Part shown: positions 44,945 through 57,700 of the stretch, in pieces | How the letters are laid out: each line of letters begins with the position of its first letter | How positions within the stretch are numbered: the first letter of the stretch is position 1 | From: Echinarachnius parma | Taxonomy: Eukaryota > Echinodermata > Echinoidea > Clypeasteroida > Echinarachniidae | Direction of reading: 5' to 3' | Length of the DNA: 64,000 nt | Assembly: GCA_037951105.1 (NCBI GenBank) | Contig: JBAMJV010009651.1 | Location: 1 to 64,000 of the forward strand | Made by a program: the position numbers and the translations under genes | The notes under the pieces: generated by a model | Database searches by the model: none | The model's input: the letters and a program-made list of their open reading frames with translations, nothing else | Told to the model about the DNA's origin: nothing

Positions 44945-45610
44945 ATTAGAACGAGGGACTGTTATGTTGAATCATATTATGGATAATGGACAGGTTAAAC
45001 CCGTTGCATACTTTTTAAACCTTGGTATGAGATGATTTAGGTTTGATACAATTTTGTGAGGTAGACTTAATAAATTATAATATTAATTTATATCTTTTGG
45101 ATACAAAATTAAGTTTTAAGGATGTACCATCAAGAAAAATATATGATTATTTTATTAAAGAATTGCAAAAGTCATATGATTTACAGATAAGGGATGGACA
45201 AAATGATTTTAATTTTATAGATAAAGAAAGGTATGAATATTTTGTTCAGACCAAGAATAACATTAACGATTGAGAAACAGAGAGAGTTGCAATTTAAGTT
45301 AAAAGAATTGATTTAAGTATGTATTTTGTAAACATTATTTGTTAAGAATGTGAGCAGCGGGGCAGGGGGGAGAGGGTGAGTGTGCAGGGGGTGGGGGGAG
45401 GGGGCGGTGGGAGGGGGAGGTGGGGGTGGGAGAAGTACCATGTCTTACTTCTTTTTATTTTTTGTTAAATCTCCATTGTGTTTAATTTTTTTGTGAATTA
45501 CACTTGATTTGTACACTTAAGATGTAAACTTGTATTATTTAAAATGTTATTCAATTGTAAATGTTATGTTAATTTGGAGAAATAAAAATCACTTAAAAAA
45601 GAAAAAAATG
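44945..45610 (+). mobile_element. 5'-truncated LINE 3' end, copy B
   Basis: The counterpart of 13930-14665. It has lost about 70 nt of the open frame after NLGMR, and keeps the G-rich UTR (about 45357-45434), AATAAA and the A-tail. Confidence 0.5.
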
Positions 45611-46092
45611 TGTCTTTTTCTGTGTGTGTGTGTTTTCGAGTGTGTGTGTTTTTGTGTGTGTATGTGTGTGTGTAAGTTATTGTGATTAAACGTTGCTTGT
45701 CCGTACTCATGTTTCTGCGTACGTCGTGGCGGGAGGTGGGGGGGGGGGGGGGGGGTGTCAGTCATAATTAATTCGTCACAAATAGATACTCATATTGTAC
45801 TACATATGTGTTTATACTTTGCATTGGTATATTTTTTATTCAATCATGTCAAACTTTGGGCGGCACACCCTTGTCAGTACAGCCGTTTTTAATATTATAT
45901 TATATTATATGTATAATACATGATCGAGAGGTCCAGTACGAAATATATACAGTTTTTAACAAAATACAAAATTAAATGACTAGCTACCAAGGAATTGTTA
46001 CATCTCCTCATTTTGTGTAAGGAGCAAAAATATGTTATATCATCCGCATTGCTTCTCTGCTCTCTACCCGGGAGTATACTTAAAAATGTATA

Positions 46093-46339
46093 CCTGGGCC
46101 CATAATCATGAAAGCCCGCTAGCTTAGCGCCTTGCTAAGTCTTTTTTTGGATGACGTGGCTACGAATTAAACACAATATATTTTAGTTGCCAACTAGGGT
46201 TAACTTAGTGGGTACCGAATGCTTACCCAGCTAACCCTAGTTGGGGACTAGGAAAATGTATTTTGCTCAATAAACAGCGCAATTAAAATACACTTGGCAC
46301 GTAATTCAGCGAGCGGGATTTCATGAATATGGGGTCAGG
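46093..46339. mobile_element. 250-bp TIR MITE, copy B
   Basis: Same element as 15142-15391 with scattered substitutions, duplicated as part of the segment. Confidence 0.65.
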
Positions 46340-47176
46340 TCGGGCATAGTAATTAGCCTTTGTATATATATATATTGGTTGGCTGCCAGTAGCTAGTAAG
46401 CTCCCCGGTGGGTAGAGATAACGCACAATACAATCATGTGGGTTTAATATATCTGTAACCAGTGGCAAAAAGTACTCATGTGCTCCAAAAAAGTATAATC
46501 AGTTCATGGACGAACAATAATCGCTTTAATTAGTATAGAAAAGTTTATCTACGTTAGATATTAAGTAACCAACATGAGCTCACTCTCTTATATCATTGCT
46601 TTTTTGGAATGTTCTACTCTCCTAACAGAAATATAAATTTAAAATGCAATTAAACATTAATATAGTTACATGTCTTGTTGAATGATATACGTAACTGGTG
46701 TCGGAATCAGCAAATCGTTACATGTTACATTTTGGGGGGGCAAAAGGGAATAACAAATTGTCTTCGCAAACTCCCGCACACTTACAACATCCGATGCAGC
46801 AGAAATAAACGTAGTCAATGTTTATAAATGTCAATATTTGTCTGGAGAAATAATGTTTGACGGGTAGGATATTTTTTTATAAAAGTAATTACATTTCTTT
46901 TAATAAATGTATTGAGCTACGAATATTTATACCAAATTAACATTAAAACATTTCCTTTCATAACAAATAATTCAAATACAGGGTTTGTTCAAGTTCTTTG
47001 GAAAAAAGTAAGTTTTATCAAACGTTAATGGTCTTTCAAGCTTGACTGTCCTCAATCGTCACGGCGGTGACGATGATACGATCAAAGGGATTAACCAAGC
47101 ATTGATACCATATCGTTGTATTTTCCATATGAACGGATGAATGAATGTGTTAAAAGTCGATGACTGTCCACGATAT

Positions 47177-48158
47177 ATAGGTTTTCCCGGTCAAATTCGT
47201 AAAAACAGCAGCCAAACTGACGATTCGATCATTCAAATTAGAGCGATTTTTTCTTCAAGTGCTGTTCGCTATATTCATTTTCACTTCAAGAGCATTCAAA
47301 TTCGTTAATAGGCATTTGATTTTGTACTCCTGTTCATTCAAATTAGCTTTTTTATCGTTCAAATTAACACTGCACAATCGTCATTCAATTTCGCGCTGGT
47401 ATAGAAGAGCAACAAATCTGTACCTCAATCAACATTCAAATTAGTTTATAGGCACCCGATTTCGCACATTAAGCATTCTAATTGGTTTGGTATATAAATA
47501 TTCCCTTTTCATATCATTTTTGCATTTGTTCTCAATTTTTTATTTATTCATTGTGATGTTTCACACACTACTGTGCTAATTCAAAGACATATATTCCCCA
47601 AAAGTGTGATAAGTACATATTGTGCATGTGAATCACAGTGAATTTCATAATGAATTATATACAATCTCATTAATTTCAACAGTTTTTATTTGAATAAATG
47701 CTTATACATGTATATCTATTCTTCATTTAATTTATCTATCAATTTCATCATTATTCATCATGTCGATTTTTCTTTGTTTTGTTTGATTAATTTAATTAAA
47801 ACATACCGCCCTCTATATGTTTTCTTTTGTCATTTACATAGTAAGTGTACGCCTATGACGAATTAAAATGCCCACTTTTTACAAAAGCTTGCCTATTGAC
47901 GAATTTGAATGCCTGAATGCCCACGACAACATTTTCCGCTCTAAATTGGATGCTCTTTGAGCGACGATTTAAATTGGATGCTCCTTTTTAATTTTATTTT
48001 GGCCGGAATTTACGATCGCGTGCTTTAAAAGTTAAATTGAATGACCATTTTAGTAAATCAAATGATGATCCCAATCATCAGTCAATTTCGTGCTAAATTG
48101 AATGATCGAATCGTCAGTTTGGCTGTTGTTTTTACGAATTTGACCGGGAAAACCTATA
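47177..48158. mobile_element. 0.98 kb MITE family M2
   Basis: TIRs of about 60 bp: left TAGGTTTTCCCGGTCAAATT and right AATTTGACCGGGAAAACCTA, with further inverted homology (CAGCCAAACTGACGATTCGA). Copy A has a short TATA-type empty site near 16783. Internal ATTCAAATT words recur many times. No open frame. Confidence 0.75.
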
Positions 48159-48796
48159 GTATGTCAATGGTCCGACTTCTGTGTAATAAGCTGATGATAT
48201 AACTGTGAAATGTTGGAAGAGCGCTCTAATGTAATACACCCAAAGAATTAAAAATGATTTACAGAATGTGAGGTGGCGCTGTTTGTTATTACAAATTTGT
48301 AAGATTCATTTATTGTGCTTCCTACCCGTTATCAATGTACATGCAGTCAAGAATTCATAAAATAATCGATATTGAGAATGTATTTTTCATTTAACTTCAT
48401 TTTATTTTATTTCCACCACCGGAATGAAAAACATACAAATAATAACGCCATAGTACAAGCGATGCTCAAAAGATATAAAACACAAACCAGAAAGGTGTAT
48501 TACTACACACACACATACCATAGGCGTCGATTTATTCTCGCCATTGGGGGGGATAATACGTCATTTCGACCATCTTCGGAGAGGGATTGAAGTGACCAAC
48601 AAAGCAGCGTGGCACACTCATGTATACCATCATGTTTGGTACTCAGACGCACACTATCACTAATAGATGAACATAAGTACTGCACTTAACTTTCATACAC
48701 AAACCCCTACACGCACGTACACAAAAACATACATGCAGACAGACCGACGGACAATCAAACAGACCTTCGTACATCCATTCAAAATGACTAAATAAC

Positions 48797-48817
48797 ACTA
48801 TCGGCTATGCCGATAGT
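48797..48817. repeat. Inverted repeat at the copy B / copy C junction
   Basis: ACTATCGGC, spacer TAT, then GCCGATAGT. The left half ends the homology with copy A; the right half is an inverted copy of it placed exactly where copy C begins, so it looks like a templated insertion at a rearrangement breakpoint. Confidence 0.75.
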
Positions 48818-49002
48818 ATTATGCATTGCAGAACAATAATAACTAATTTCATTTTAATATTAATGTCACTGATTGAACTATGTCTACAAACATTTTCCTA
48901 TAGAGGGGAACATATTACTAACATATATTTTTTAATATTATTTTAAGAGGAAACTGATATGCAACAATCATATAATATTGCATTATCTATATGAATGTTA
49001 AT

Positions 49003-49262
49003 ACGTGTGATTTGCGGTTGCACCATGTATAAGGAGATGATTAGTAAGCCCTGAGATGGACTGTTGGTATTCTGTCTAGGATAGTCCTAAAAAGGACTGT
49101 AGTAGTCCTGTAAAGGACTGGTGGTAGTCCTGGAAAGGACTGTTGGTATTCTTTCTTGAGCTTGTAGTTCTGACAAGAACTACAGCGCCGGTATAGTTAT
49201 TGACAGGAGAGGGATGGTGGTAGAAGGGGCTCGACGTTTCGAACATATCAATTTCATAATAC
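49003..49262. mobile_element. 260-bp insertion with palindromic AGTCCT repeats
   Basis: Absent from copies A and B. It includes tandem units of about 22-26 bp of the form AGTCCT-gtAA-AGGACT (each itself palindromic) and a variant AGTTCTGACAAGAACT, followed by GGCTCGACGTTTCGAACAT. Confidence 0.65.
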
Positions 49263-49297
49263 AATACACACTCCATTTTGACAGCACCAATCTAACG

Positions 49298-49347
49298 ATC
49301 CGGAGGTATCGGGTTCAATTTCTAGCGAAGCACAATTTATTTGCTCA
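49298..49347 (+). mobile_element. SINE remnant directly before the tail exon, copy C
   Basis: TCCGGAGGTATCGGGTTCAA followed by TTTCTAGCGAAGCAC and TTTGCTCACTTTA parallels the minus-strand SINE fragments at 34541 and 27577. Copies A and B keep only the part from TCTAGCGA(A/G)GCAC onward. Confidence 0.6.
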
Positions 49348-49394
49348 CTTTATTTACAGAATATACAAATTATAAATAATCAATTTTCTTACAG

Positions 49395-49698
49395 TTGGCG
49401 AAAGGGCGCAACATCATCGCTAGAGGGAACGACGCCATCTGGACAAGGCAAGGAATCAAGCCCAGACAACTCGACACCCCTTCACCTGTACGAAGAGCTG
49501 GTGAAGGCACCAACTGCCCCCGCTCCCCCTCTGACCAATCCTTCGGCAGGTAGTTCCAACGTCAATGATGGAGCATACGAGAATGCTGCAGTAACTGCGT
49601 CCTCAGAAGACGAACCTCGCATTTTCCGGGGTCGTGCCAAGCCCCCTGTCAAGAATGAAGCGAAGGATGACCTAGAGTATGAAACTCCCTTTGTTTGA
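49395..49698 (+). CDS. Third cytoplasmic-tail exon (copy C)
   Basis: An intact phase-2 terminal exon with its own acceptor (TTTTCTTACAG) and AATAAA at 49716-49721. It differs from tail B by a few residues, including PRIFRGR for PRLSRGR. No transmembrane exon accompanies it, but the phase matches the transmembrane exon at 41798-41909, so it could be an alternative last exon of the complete gene, or an orphan. Confidence 0.6.
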
Positions 49699-51106
49699 AA
49701 AGTGGAATTTCCTATAATAAAGGTTTTCTTATTCGTAGCCCGATTAGAATATAAATGGGAAAGAAAACTGTCAAGCGTTAGATTGTCAAAAAGGTGTCAA
49801 ACGTTACTGTACATAGTGGGTAAAACCTTCGTGTTATGATTACTATAAGTATCACTTATATTACTACTCATTCTATCGTGCTTTAATGATTGAAGATATC
49901 TTAAATTATCTTGAAAGAGGGCGTTTAAATTAATACTCAAACATCAACTTCTTTCTGCCAACAAAAAATTCAACTGAACATTCTTCTGAAAATAAACATC
50001 CTATTGCAAAACTATCAATACCAATTGAATCCCCGACTGGACTCTTTTCAACCTTCCTCGGCAAAAACGTACAAACTATTAATTCATATTTATATACATG
50101 TATATCTGTTCCTTCTTGGGGGATGTTTTCACACCAGTGTCCTGTTTCATAAAACCTTGTCAACTCTTGTTGTCCAATTATGGTTATTTTATACATGAAA
50201 ACGACTGTTGTTGTCATGTTAGCGGACTATTACAAAAATGTACTGTTTTAATAATAGTCCACGCTGATTGGATGTTGGATAAGTATTTTCAATAATTATA
50301 GATTTACAACAATAGGAACATTTTTTTTTAAACAGGACACATATCTATATCTATATATATATGAGAGATATTATTTATACAATGCTTTCACGTGAATAAG
50401 TTCAACATCGTTGGAAAATTGTAATAAATCAGCTATTCAAATTCAGTGGCCGAAATGCACTACGTCGGCAGAATTTTTTTTTCTTCATATTTTCCTGGAT
50501 ATTCTTGTCATTCTTTATGTCTAAATTAACGCGTTGTTTGACAAGTTGATCTAACATTTCACGTTGTTGTCATCACTATCTGCTAGGAACTATACACATG
50601 ATATGTCAATTGGATACCAGCCATTCTCTCTTTCAATTTAATGAAGAAGCCCCCCTTTCTACGTCAGTGGGTCTTTATTATCTGATGTTACTATTTTATC
50701 AGGTTGAAATCTAGCTGCGCAGATTCACCTGAATGAGTGCATGATGCCTGGTGTATGGGATATGTGAATGGGTGTGTACCCTTGTACAATATGTGACGTT
50801 ATTGGTGGTAGTATGGGTTTTTATTGATTCATTGATTCTTTGTTATTATACGTTTCGTATAAGTGTGATCATTTTAAATTTCATTAGTTCATAATAGGCT
50901 ATGCTTGTAAATTTATTCCGTTGTATTTTTCACAATGGGTTTGGAATATTATTGCTAATCTTTTTGCAGGATTCCGTACCCTAAAAGGTAGAAAAGGTAC
51001 GATTAGAAGAATTTGTGGATGGGTGCATGGTGTAGAAGAGGGATATTATAATTATACCAGAATGACTTTCATTATTTTGTCAACAGTGTTATACGTAGTG
51101 AATTAA

Positions 51107-51703
51107 AGGTAGCGTTGAGTATTGGTATTTCCCGAAGTGCACCCCGATATAATTTTGCGAGAAAATCCAAAGTAGAACGCTTGTCCGGGAACAAGGAAAC
51201 AGCTAGTTGTAATGTAAATGGGATGAGAGATAGAAGCTCAAAGGTTAGGGTGTCGTGAATTGTATTGCGACATCAAAAGACCGTTCTCATTGTTCAATTA
51301 AAATTGGATTAAAAATGTATTTTCCCTTAATGTGTGGGTATCTTTTTTAAAATATAGTTGCCCATACAGCGCATATCAAAGTCGATATACCAACTGTTTT
51401 AATATTCGTTAAATATATCTATGTATGAATTTCAACACACGGATATTTATTTTTGTTTTCTCGAAATTGAAATGAATGTTTGAACTTGTTAGTTCATTAT
51501 GTTATACAATTAACGTTCTGTTAACAATTTGGGCGCCATCTCTTAGAGAATTCAAATCGTATGCAAATAAAATGTCCACTTTTACTTCAATATCATTATC
51601 ATTTGAAAAGAACTGCAACAATTTTCAAACTGTCAAATAACCCTTAAAAGCAACTTTTTTTAAAATCCTGATCTAGATTTCAATTTGTTTAGACGATACT
51701 TAC
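51107..51703. other. No exon seen left of GPCR TM4
   Basis: I searched the minus strand for a TM5-TM7 exon with the required phase (2) and recognised none before copy C begins. Confidence 0.45.
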
Positions 51704-51770
51704 TATTCGGTGTTAGCATAGTCCTTCCATCGTACAGCAGCTGTTATGATAACGATCCCCGAGGGGACGC
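51704..51770 (-). CDS. GPCR TM4 exon
   Basis: 67 nt, phase 1 in and phase 2 out, acceptor TTTACATAG, donor GTAAGT. It encodes GVPSGIVIITAAVRWKDYAN, the expected continuation of the LVGWG end of the previous exon. It is too short for open-frame listings. Confidence 0.75.
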
Positions 51771-54700
51771 CTATGTAAAAGATAATGGAATTGTTACTTG
51801 CGTTTCCACTGAATAATAGGTGAAATATATCCCGATAATATGTAATTAACTACCCTTTTTCAGAATAGCAAAGAATAGCAAAAATGTTCTTCTTCAGCAT
51901 AATTATTATCATTGTCAATCTTCTTTAGTTTTCGTTCCCGCAAGATTATGCATTTGAATACATGATGACGTAATACTCTTACCCCATCCAACGAGACAGC
52001 ACTTGAGGAGTAGTCTTGGTGTGTATGCGTTCATGACACGGACAAACATGAGGTACATGTTGAATGCCTCCACACCCATCCATGTGATCGAAGCCAGGCA
52101 GAGGAAATGGAGCAAGATGGCGACCGTGGTGCAACCTCCTCCCCAGGAAGGCCTGTCGATGCCGATGACGAATGCGAGATACAGGCCGAGCAAACTGGAG
52201 GCGAGGTTGACGAGAATCTGCGAGGGGAGTTTCTTCCTTAAAGTTCTGTTGAAATAAAGTAAATGCTGTTGTACACATAGTCCCATGCTGTTGTTACTAT
52301 ATGATGCCTTAAAAGTCCATGTCCCCAATCCCCAACTAAACCCAACCCTGATTCTGATCATAACCATAATCATTATCACTTCCCATTATCCTAATTCATA
52401 ACCGAAACCTTATCCACAAAATAGTTATATAACACACACTTGACTAGACTAACAACTAACAAGTGGATGCGAAACACACTGCAGTTAACCATTGCACATT
52501 CTTGAAAACCAAATTAAGCATACCACTAGACAACACTGCGCGATTTCTTCTTTCTTCTCATACAGGATGCAGATCTACACGTCAGGGAAGTTAAAAACCA
52601 TCTGAAATACTTTAAAGGGGAATGAAACGCTGCAATGTTTGCATACTGTAACTGATAAGTGCATACTTATAGAAATAGAAACAATCGATCGTAAGTTACA
52701 ATCAATTGTAAGTCAGATCATGTGTTCCAAAGCCGCGAATCTGATTGGTTGAAACGCGCAAAGTTTCTGACTTACAATCAAGTGTAACTTACAATCGACA
52801 GTATCCCTTTCTGCAACGGGACCTTAGTGTTTCATACCTGATTCCGAGTAAGAGGCAGAGGGTTACAACCAGACAGATGATGGAGATGGAACAACCAATC
52901 ACACTGAGCATATCCAGCGTCTTGGTAGTAATACCACCCTGGACGTCCTGTATCAAATAGATAATACATGAAGAGCTTAGTTCCAAAAATGCGCTAAATC
53001 CACTTTCGGTAAGTTAACGATATCAGTACATCAATAAGCTACGTATAACTATCCAAACTTTAGGACTAACCACTTAATCAAAATCAAACTATAGAAAGTT
53101 TCTTTTTTCATATTCCAATAGGAATGTGTACAAAACTGGGCAAAAAAACCTATTTTTATCGAAAATGAAAAAGTGGATTTATAGCATCTTTTGGAATTAA
53201 GCCCTTTAAATATACTCGATTTATATAATCCCTATATAGTAGTATGTTTTTTCATAACCTCATCATTACCCCGGTCGTCGGACACACTCACAATCAATCC
53301 TCACATAACGTGCATGTTCAGCTCCCTTCGGAGCAAGGCATTCTGGCAGCCACAGGGCGATCACAACGGCATACAAGTGCATTTGCATACACGTTCCACT
53401 CATACACTCACATGTTTACACCTGGGTAGAGAGGAGCAATTGTGAATTAATTGTCTTGCTGAGCATGCTGAAGGACAAACGCAACGGAAAATACACTGGA
53501 TTCGAACTCGATATCTCACGATCGGAAAGCGCGCGCTCTACCAATCTTTCCACACCACATCCAATGATTTGAAATGATTTAGTCATGTCATCACAATTGC
53601 TGAAACTCATAGCGTAGCTTGGGGTAGAGAAGAAGAACAGAAGAATGGGGATATATATCTCTCCATGTTTGATCATGGGCGAACGGATATTTTTCAGGGG
53701 GCTGGGGTTTTTGTGCCCGAATGATTTTCCTTTTCACCTGACAAGCAATTATCTTCGCCACTTTGGAGCTCGAATACGATATGTATTATGATGGTTCAGC
53801 ACAAAAATATTACACGATTTAGTGGGATAGGACACAATTTTGCCCGAATGTAAACTTATCTTGCCCTAATATGACATGGTTTGTATCATTATTATATGAC
53901 ATGGTTTTCCTGACTATGACACATATTTCCCATGATATGCCCATTAAGGAGGCTACGGGGTTGGGGGGGGGGGGGGGTGGGGGGGGGGGGGGGGGGGTTG
54001 GCAGCCATCCCGCCCACGAAACCCTCATGATAAATATAATGATACGAACCAAGAGAACCGCAAAGCTAGTGAGATGGTTGCACCAGCAAGACACAGTCCC
54101 ATCCTGTAGCGATGTCTCTCCTGTCCGGCACCCTCTATCGGACCACGTGCCTCCATCCATCTCGCCCCAGAAAGAGCAGGTTGCTATGGTCACATCTTCC
54201 CTTGAATCCCCACCAGAATGACCAGATGATATCTCCTGTGATGCCTGGAGAGACTGGGTTAGATGAGTTGATACTCTTGAAATTGATGATATGTTTATGT
54301 TTACTGTTGTATACTTACCTAGAATATCGCTGTTGTATAATCGGTGTAATTTTGTCATCCTTGTGAAAATGTAATAACATTGTGCGATTTTAGAGCCAAA
54401 TGTTACGTCTGATGAATGGTTGTTAAAATATGTTGTTTTGTGATTCGAAAGTTTTACGTTAAATGGATGTTATATGGCCAAGTTATGAAAATTCAAATTG
54501 GTATTCCCCTACTCATGCACTAACTTTGTACACGGTTATGACTATCTAGTTGATAGTTAAAAAACCCAGAATACTTCAATGGTATTTTTTTAACGAAAGA
54601 GACATTTGAAGAAAAAAAGACAGTTCCATGCTTTGGTTTGTTATACGAATACAAAACTAATTGAGAAAACTTCTAGATTTAAACTTGATTTTTGTGAACA

Positions 54701-57700
54701 ATGTTACTAGATCCATTCAACCCGGTCAGGACTTGTACCCCCAAAATACTCGGGTTAGCACGGTTAGGGTCGTTGACATTTTTGAAGAATGCATGAGTGT
54801 TAAATCATGCAATATATTTTAGCTTAACAGTGACTGTCATGGGACCCGTTGCAAAGAGGTGCAATCGTTTTAAAGTACATGTAGTAATCAATTACAAGTC
54901 AGAAAATAGACACATTTATTTGAACCAATCAGATGTGCGCATTTAGTGACGTGCTCTTTACGCAACTTTACAAATGATTGCAGTTCTTGTAACATAACAA
55001 AAATACAAATTACAACCGACAACATTCAAAATTTAATAGGATGTAAATGGCGAACCTTGTTTATCGGAAAAGTAAAAGCAATTTCATCCCCAATAGGCAG
55101 GTTTTCAATCACAGCGCCCTCAACCGTCACGGAAAGGACAGGGGAACCAACGAATGAAGTACTCGAGAGACTCTCGTTACTACCATCCGCATCTGAGCTT
55201 TTAGACTGGAATAACTGTGCTCTTGTCATCAGATATACACTTACTGGAATACTCCTGTTGCGTCCTGGAACATTCAACGTATAAGACAATGTCATTATTT
55301 TATTAGTTAACTTAAGATTGCAATGGAGGCCTTTTGGTGGCTACTAACATTTTGCCATTGCCCATCCGAGTTTAGGTTTTGGGCTTGGAGTATTAATTGT
55401 GTTGCAGTAAGGAAATACATATCATCTGCGACGTTCAATTTTGTCGAAATAAAATTGAATTAATACATAACATCAAAACATTTGTTTCCCTTGTGTCAAA
55501 TTGATATTTACATAGGAAAGCACGTACAAATTGTAAATAAAGTATGTCAAACTATTCGAAAATTGTAGGAAATAAGTCATTATTTTGAGCTTTTTGGTTC
55601 TACAAAAGCAAAATAAACTAATAATATGTGCATGGAACTTTCCAAATTGTTTTCTTTATGCAATTAATGAATAGTTAAGCACGGTTCTCTAATGAAACGA
55701 TTGTTGGATAAGGGTGAGCGCCAAATGACTGTCAAAATGCAAATACTATTTTAGGGCTCTGAACCTTGTAATCCGATGTAAAGACAGTCCAATATTGTAC
55801 TACGATTAAAGGGGAAGGAACTCCTAGCCTTTTGACTTTATACTGGATGTGATGAGAGCATAACTCTTGTCATTTCTAGTCAATTATTTCCTCATGAATA
55901 TTCCCAATAATGAAAATAATCAATATTTTATGGCCCACTGTCGTCTGCTTTCAATGCCAACAGGAGGCGGTCATTTCTTCAACTTCTCGCGGTGAAATGA
56001 CGTGTCAGGCGGAGAACACAATAGCGGGTTACGATAATGCTATTGTGTTCTCCGCCTGCCACGTCATTTCACCGCGAGTAGTTGAAGAAATGGCCGCCTC
56101 CTATGGGCATTGAAAGCAGACGACAGTGGTCCATAAAATATTGATTATTTTTGTAATCGGGAATATTCAGGAGGAAATAAGTGACTAGCAATGATACTAG
56201 TTATGCTCTCATCACATCCAGTAAGTCAAAAGGATAAGGGTTAATTCCCCTTTAACAATACGCACTCACCTGCAACTCCTTTGACTACCGATCGCGGGAG
56301 AGATACAGTTGTCACGCCCTCTGCTTCCGATGGTGTGTCCTTATTGGCTGCGAAGTCAATGGCGTCATTGCTACCATGACCGTTCGGTTTGATCGTTGCG
56401 GATATTGGGAAGGATTGCTCATCCACCTGTACGTAAATGTTACCAATGGTTCTCAACATTTATTTGATCGTTTTCAATACGATATTTTGAAATGCGTATT
56501 GGCAAATCTGTATCAGTTGGATAACAGGAGTGTCAATATCAACTGTCACAACAAGGTGTCCATATTAACGGTAATTAGAACCATGCAGCCTCGACCTGCA
56601 TGGGTCATATCTAGTTGTAAAATAAATGTAATACAAGGCTTAAAGCAGAAATATAACCGAAACAAATACGATTGAGAACAGAAAATGAACACTCCCGACA
56701 TGCCCGATATGATACTGAGTCAATGACCAGATAAAATGTTTCCAAGTTTTATTCGTTTTTTTTTTATAGAATGACCTTAGCTAAATTAAGGATAAAATAC
56801 AAAAAAGTCTTAGTGACCTTTACTGCCGCCACCACAATGTTATCCCCGCTGAACGTGAAGTTGTTGGTTGAGCTTTGTTGGACAGCTGTAAGCAGGGTAT
56901 CCACAGTGGAAAGGAGAGAAGCAGAGGCCTCATCACCCGGACCTGCATCCGTTGAATCAAAGGCGATATCCGGAATGTTCAGAATGTTGTCAACTGCGCC
57001 GATCACACTCTCTGAAACCTGCATAGGCAAATATGTGCATGCTTTATACCCTTAAACTGGACCCAACCGCTGGCACTTTTGCTTACTGTTGCTAACAAGT
57101 GCACAGTTCCCGTGCATGACTATAGTCGTATATTTCCTCTTGGCAATTACTAACTTTTATTTAATCACTTTCATCTGTTGACTGAACACTGGAGGCTGCC
57201 ATGTTTTCCAATAGTACCATATGAAACGTCATTCGATTTGCACTAACAAAAGTGGGTAACGTAACCACTGACATAGCAGCAAATTCAACAACAGCAGTTA
57301 CATAACCCGCTTTTGTTAGTGCACACTCAGTTGCGCTCAGATGACGTACCATGCGATACCGTTGGAAAACACGGCAGCCACCAGTGATCAGTCAAAACAG
57401 TTCATAGTGGTTTAAGAAACAAAGAGTTTTTTTCATAATTAGTGATATCCAATTGGAGGACAATACCAGTCGAAGTGACAGCAATTATGCATTTACTAAC
57501 CATAATCGAACATTCCAGCGTTTCGTTTCCCTTTAAAGGGGAATCAAACACTAGAACGTGTGAACACTCTTACTGATAAGTGCACAAACGATAGTGAGTT
57601 ATGAAACCACCGACATAGCAGCAGACTCAAGAACAGTGGTTACCTAACCCGCTTGTGTTAGCACGCTCAGATGACGTTTCAAGTGGTAACGTTGGAAATC

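Larger units (their letters stand above)
38640..48812. repeat. Segmental duplication, copy B
   Basis: The counterpart of 2590-17755. It contains the last six exons of the complete Tie-like gene and the same 3' flank, but lacks the 5.06 kb TIR element and about 0.6 kb near 46650. It has gained the M2 MITE at 47177. It ends at a small inverted repeat where copy C begins. Confidence 0.85.
48818..51106. repeat. Segmental duplication, partial copy C
   Basis: It matches the intron before the tail exon, the tail exon and its polyA site (6060-6865 in copy A). It then jumps to sequence matching about 12545-13680, lacking everything between. It ends near 51106, next to the 3' side of the GPCR. Confidence 0.75.

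Noticed and set aside
52003..52257. 84-codon + strand frame
   Set aside because: Antisense shadow of the GPCR TM2-TM3 exon.
53871..54221. 116-codon + strand frame with poly-Gly
   Set aside because: Antisense to the GPS exon and driven by the G-run.
55910..56113. 67-codon + strand frame
   Set aside because: Lies within the foldback MITE F3 and reads across its palindrome.
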